A stretch of DNA of 24,049 nt. Source: Apostichopus californicus (taxonomy: Eukaryota > Echinodermata > Holothuroidea > Aspidochirotida > Stichopodidae). This document shows, in pieces, positions 21,906 through 24,049 of this stretch. Under the pieces are notes generated by a model that saw only the letters and a program-made list of their open reading frames with translations, was not told the origin of the DNA and did no database searches. Location of the stretch: NCBI GenBank assembly GCA_020650975.1, contig JAIPMN010007620.1, positions 437 through 24,485 of the forward strand, read 5' to 3'. Position 1 is the first letter of the stretch. Each line of letters starts with the position of its first letter. Made by a program: the position numbers and the translations under genes.

Positions 21906-22325
21906 TCACATTTCACTTAAGCTTAATTCTATTTCACTTAAGTGAAATAGATTGACCAATCACATTTCACTTAGGCGTATTTCTATTTCACTTAAGCAAA
22001 ATGCAATTTTAAGTGAAATTGAAAAGCCATTTTGCTTAAGTAGAATAGCATCTTACTTAAGTAGAATTGAATTTTACTCAGCAGAATTGTATTCTACTTA
22101 AGTAGAATTGTATTTTACTTCAGCTTAATTCAATTAAACTTAAGCTAAATTGAATTTTACTTAAGTAAAACCAAAAAAAACCGTTTGAACTTAAGCTAAT
22201 ATGAATTCTGCTTAAGGTGAATACAATGAAGCTTAAGTAAAATGCAATTCTACTTAAGTGCAATTCATTTCACTTAAGCTTAATTGTATTCTACTTAAGT
22301 GGAATTAATTCTACTTAAGTAGAAT
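21906..22325. repeat. Array 2 of self-complementary CTTAAG units
   Basis: About 15 perfect CTTAAG hexamers in 420 bases, with some decayed units (ACTTAGG, ACTCAGC, ACTTCAGC). Its outer end, read on the minus strand, follows the same order of units as the outer end of array 1. Its inner end includes a 54-bp tandem duplication starting GATTGACCAATCACATTTCA at 21896 and 21950. Confidence 0.9.
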
Positions 22326-22575
22326 AGAGAGGTAAATGTTAAAACGGCTTGCCATATGACCCCGCCCACTTTGCTCCTCTAGTAACTTCCCGTATATGCG
22401 AAGGACAAAGGCGGCCTTGTCCACGGGACTGTTTTCCTAAACCAGGGCAGCAAGAACCAACTCGTGCGTATAATAATCATATGAAGCCAACGTTGTTAAG
22501 CAATTGTTGAACAGCGCCGATGGCACCAACATAAGTTTAGGCAACGAAATCAATTTGCCCTTTTCGCGCGTGCAA

Positions 22576-22763
22576 CGCGAAAAGTGCAAACTGATTTCGT
22601 TGTCTTAACTAAGTTTGTTGTTGCCTAAATTAAAGTTGTTGCTGCTGTTCTACCATGCTGTTGCTCAAACTCACGTTGATGTCTAAAATTCCGTTGTCTA
22701 AACTTACGTCATTGTCTAAACTTACGTTAAACTTAGCAACGCAATTAGTTTGCCCTTTTCGCG
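22576..22763. mobile_element. Short MITE with CGCGAAAAGGG ends, 188 bp
   Basis: The left end begins CGCGAAAAGTGCAAACTGAT and the right end (minus strand from 22763) begins CGCGAAAAGGGCAAACTAAT; both continue to CGTTG. The interior has the 18-bp minisatellite-type sequence (ACGTTG, CTAAACTTACG). It sits about 7 bases from the right end of the 20041-22568 element, head to head. It has no coding capacity. Its interior matches the first part of the larger copy, so both belong to one family. Confidence 0.65.
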
Positions 22764-22769
22764 TTCCAT

Positions 22770-23318
22770 AAACAACATATCTATTACAGAGATTTTCATG
22801 CTAAATACAGTCAATGATGTTCTTTTCAAATTTCCAGAGATTTGTTTGGCTAATAGTCCCTTACCCATTGTCTGCAAACATGCTTGCATCTTCAGTGCTC
22901 AATGAACGCAAAGTATGATGGCTTAACTATGTAACGCGAAAAGGGAAAATCGTTAACGTCCTGATTTGTAGCAACATCCATGTAAATATAGTTAATTGTA
23001 CCCTGATTTGTCGAACAAAATCACGTTGTTAACGATATTTACATGATAGTTGATACCACTTCGAGGACGTTTTTAACGATATTGTTAACGTAATATTTGA
23101 ATAATTGTTTTATCACAGAAAGTTATGAGTTGAGACAATCTATGAATTTTGCTACCACAACATCTCTGATACTGAAAGGACTTTTCATCTCACAGTATGT
23201 TTTTTTTCTCCGTATTGAGAATTGATGGTGTAAAATGTGCATTTAATACCACAGTTATTTCTTCGTTGCAAACTTGCGTACATTTTCGCGGTCCCTTTGA
23301 CCACGTGCTTCAAGTCAT
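22770..23318. other. No gene seen; one further CGCGAAAAGGG end
   Basis: The motif AACGCGAAAAGGG recurs at 22933-22945, followed by AAAATCGTTAACG, and may be a third, decayed end of the same family. Two CCTGATTTGT blocks (22960 and 23002) and several GTTAACGATATT blocks (23027-23090) suggest more eroded repeat structure. No coding content was found. Confidence 0.4.
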
Positions 23319-23339
23319 GATTCTGGTGCAACACTGATT

Positions 23340-23448
23340 CGTGTGTATAAACTACTGTATTCATACATCGTCAAAAGTAGTCATTGAAGTTTCGACATTG
23401 CGTAAAAATGTTATTTAAATACTATAATTTTCGTGGAGTTGGGTGTTT
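23340..23448 (+). repeat. Direct repeat copy 1 (period 601 bp)
   Basis: These 109 bases, starting CGTGTGTATAAACTACTG, recur without mismatch at 23941-24049. Similarity may extend slightly left (ATTCTGGTGC against ATTGCTGGTGC, with a 10-base gap). The interval 23449-23940 shows no recognised gene; the short frames 23384-23584 (+) and 23699-23965 (-) have no firm domain. Confidence 0.93.
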
Positions 23449-23940
23449 CCAAATACTGCAAAGCATCCAGGGTAAATGTTGGATCAGTTGCTCTATGGTT
23501 GGATGTAGTCTGCGCTTCGTGAGTAACAAGAAGGGCACAATATTGAAGTACGTAGGCAATACACTCACAGAACTAGTTTACTAAACCCGCCTAGCAAGTT
23601 CATTCGTAACACCAATCTAGTTCGGAGTTTCGATTTGCGAAAGGGGTTGTGGGGTAAATGGAATATACACAAACCCCGCTCAGCATTGTTAAGAATTTTT
23701 AGACCAAAAAGACCGCTAACATGTTATGCAAGAAACGAATCATCCAAGATACACTCGAGTTTTGACTAGGGCAATGTGTTGTAGGTACGGTGATAGGATC
23801 TTTTCTCCACAAATGTTCGGGATATGCGCATGTGCAGTTGAAACTCCGAAGTTCGAACAGGCCTAATACAAATTGCTGGAATTTAGCGAGATATGCACAC
23901 TGCAGGTACGGGGATATTTGAAGAGTTGGGATTGCTGGTG

Positions 23941-24049
23941 CGTGTGTATAAACTACTGTATTCATACATCGTCAAAAGTAGTCATTGAAGTTTCGACATT
24001 GCGTAAAAATGTTATTTAAATACTATAATTTTCGTGGAGTTGGGTGTTT
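23941..24049 (+). repeat. Direct repeat copy 2 (runs off the window end)
   Basis: It is identical to 23340-23448 up to the last base of the window, so the true repeat length is unknown. It could be a tandem duplication with a 601-bp unit, the two ends of an LTR-like element, or an assembly duplication. Confidence 0.93.

Larger units (their letters stand above)
20488..22356. mobile_element. Foldback DNA element with CTTAAG-palindrome arrays, 1,869 bp
   Basis: The left terminus starts TATGGCAAGCCGTTTTAACA; the right terminus is its exact reverse complement over 23 bases, and similarity continues for about 50 bases into the arrays. A perfect 6-bp direct duplication TGACCC flanks it (20482-20487 and 22357-22362), as expected of a transposition event. 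Both arms consist of CTTAAG-centred units (20521-21000 and 21906-22325), arranged so that the arms are inverted relative to one another. The 0.85-kb middle has no recognised protein. A third copy of the terminal box lies internally at 21013. A 6-bp duplication does not fix the superfamily. It is non-autonomous as seen here. Confidence 0.82.
20041..22568. mobile_element. CGCGAAAAGGG-ended element, interrupted by the foldback element
   Basis: The left end (from 20041, +) begins CGCGAAAAGGGTAAC and continues to TTTCGTTGTCTAAAC. The right end, read on the minus strand from 22568, begins CGCGAAAAGGGCAAA and continues to TTTCGTTGCCTAAAC. These are inverted repeats of about 34 bases with a few changes. 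Removing the nested 20488-22356 element and one copy of its target duplication leaves about 650 bp. The left half carries an 18-bp minisatellite. No transposase is present. An adjacent shorter copy with the same ends follows at 22576. Confidence 0.62.

Noticed and set aside
20521-22325. A CRISPR-like array, because of short regular repeats
   Set aside because: Units are contiguous variants of one palindrome without unique spacers, and the context is a eukaryotic transposon with target duplication.
23384-23584. Short plus-strand frame containing MVGCSLRFVSNKKGTILKY, faintly like a THAP domain start
   Set aside because: The second zinc cysteine and downstream THAP signature (AVPTIF-like box) are not visible, so the resemblance may be chance.

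Overview
The window reads as metazoan nuclear DNA: AT-rich and intron-bearing, with canonical GT/AG splice sites and relics of LINE and hAT elements. No prokaryotic gene organisation is visible. The style of the repeats (C-rich tracts beside CAG(G/T)GGCGTAGC ends, degenerate minisatellites, CR1/L2-like and Tx1/L1-like LINEs) together with an NXPE-type gene suggests a marine invertebrate, possibly a deuterostome such as an echinoderm. That placement is inference.

Only one host gene is supported. It lies on the minus strand and encodes an NXPE-family protein (neurexophilin-like domain plus C-terminal PC-esterase domain). Three exons can be read: 19099-18578, 11132-10960 and 8412-7611. Their splice phases fit exactly (0 to 0, then 2 to 2) and they give 498 residues in frame to a TAA stop. 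An 8-codon first exon at 19581-19558 also fits by phase, but it carries no signal peptide, so the true N-terminus is uncertain and may lie outside the window. Two large introns (about 7.4 and 2.5 kb) hold most of the repeats.

Layout. 1-41: end of a hAT-like element. 42-2290: no gene seen. 2300-3385 (-): eroded Tx1/L1-like LINE. 3395-4154 (+): 3' half of a hAT transposon with the transposase C-terminus and its right terminus. 4155-5690: nothing firm. 5695-6715 (-): 5'-truncated CR1/L2-like LINE. 6866-7545: degenerate minisatellite of about 35 bp. 7611-19099 (-): the NXPE gene. Its C-terminal intron contains a 435-bp inverted-repeat element and a 15-bp minisatellite. Its longer intron contains degenerate copies of a repeat with a period near 260 bp, in both orientations. 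19212-19503: a hAT-type MITE.

20.0-22.8 kb is a nest of DNA elements. The most striking is a 1.87-kb foldback element (20488-22356) with 23-bp perfect terminal inverted repeats, a perfect 6-bp target-site duplication, and two internal arrays of self-complementary units centred on CTTAAG (about 35 perfect hexamers). It sits inside an older element whose ends begin CGCGAAAAGGG, and a second, short copy of that older family follows directly. The right edge (23340-24049) holds an exact direct repeat of at least 109 bp with a 601-bp period, cut by the window end.
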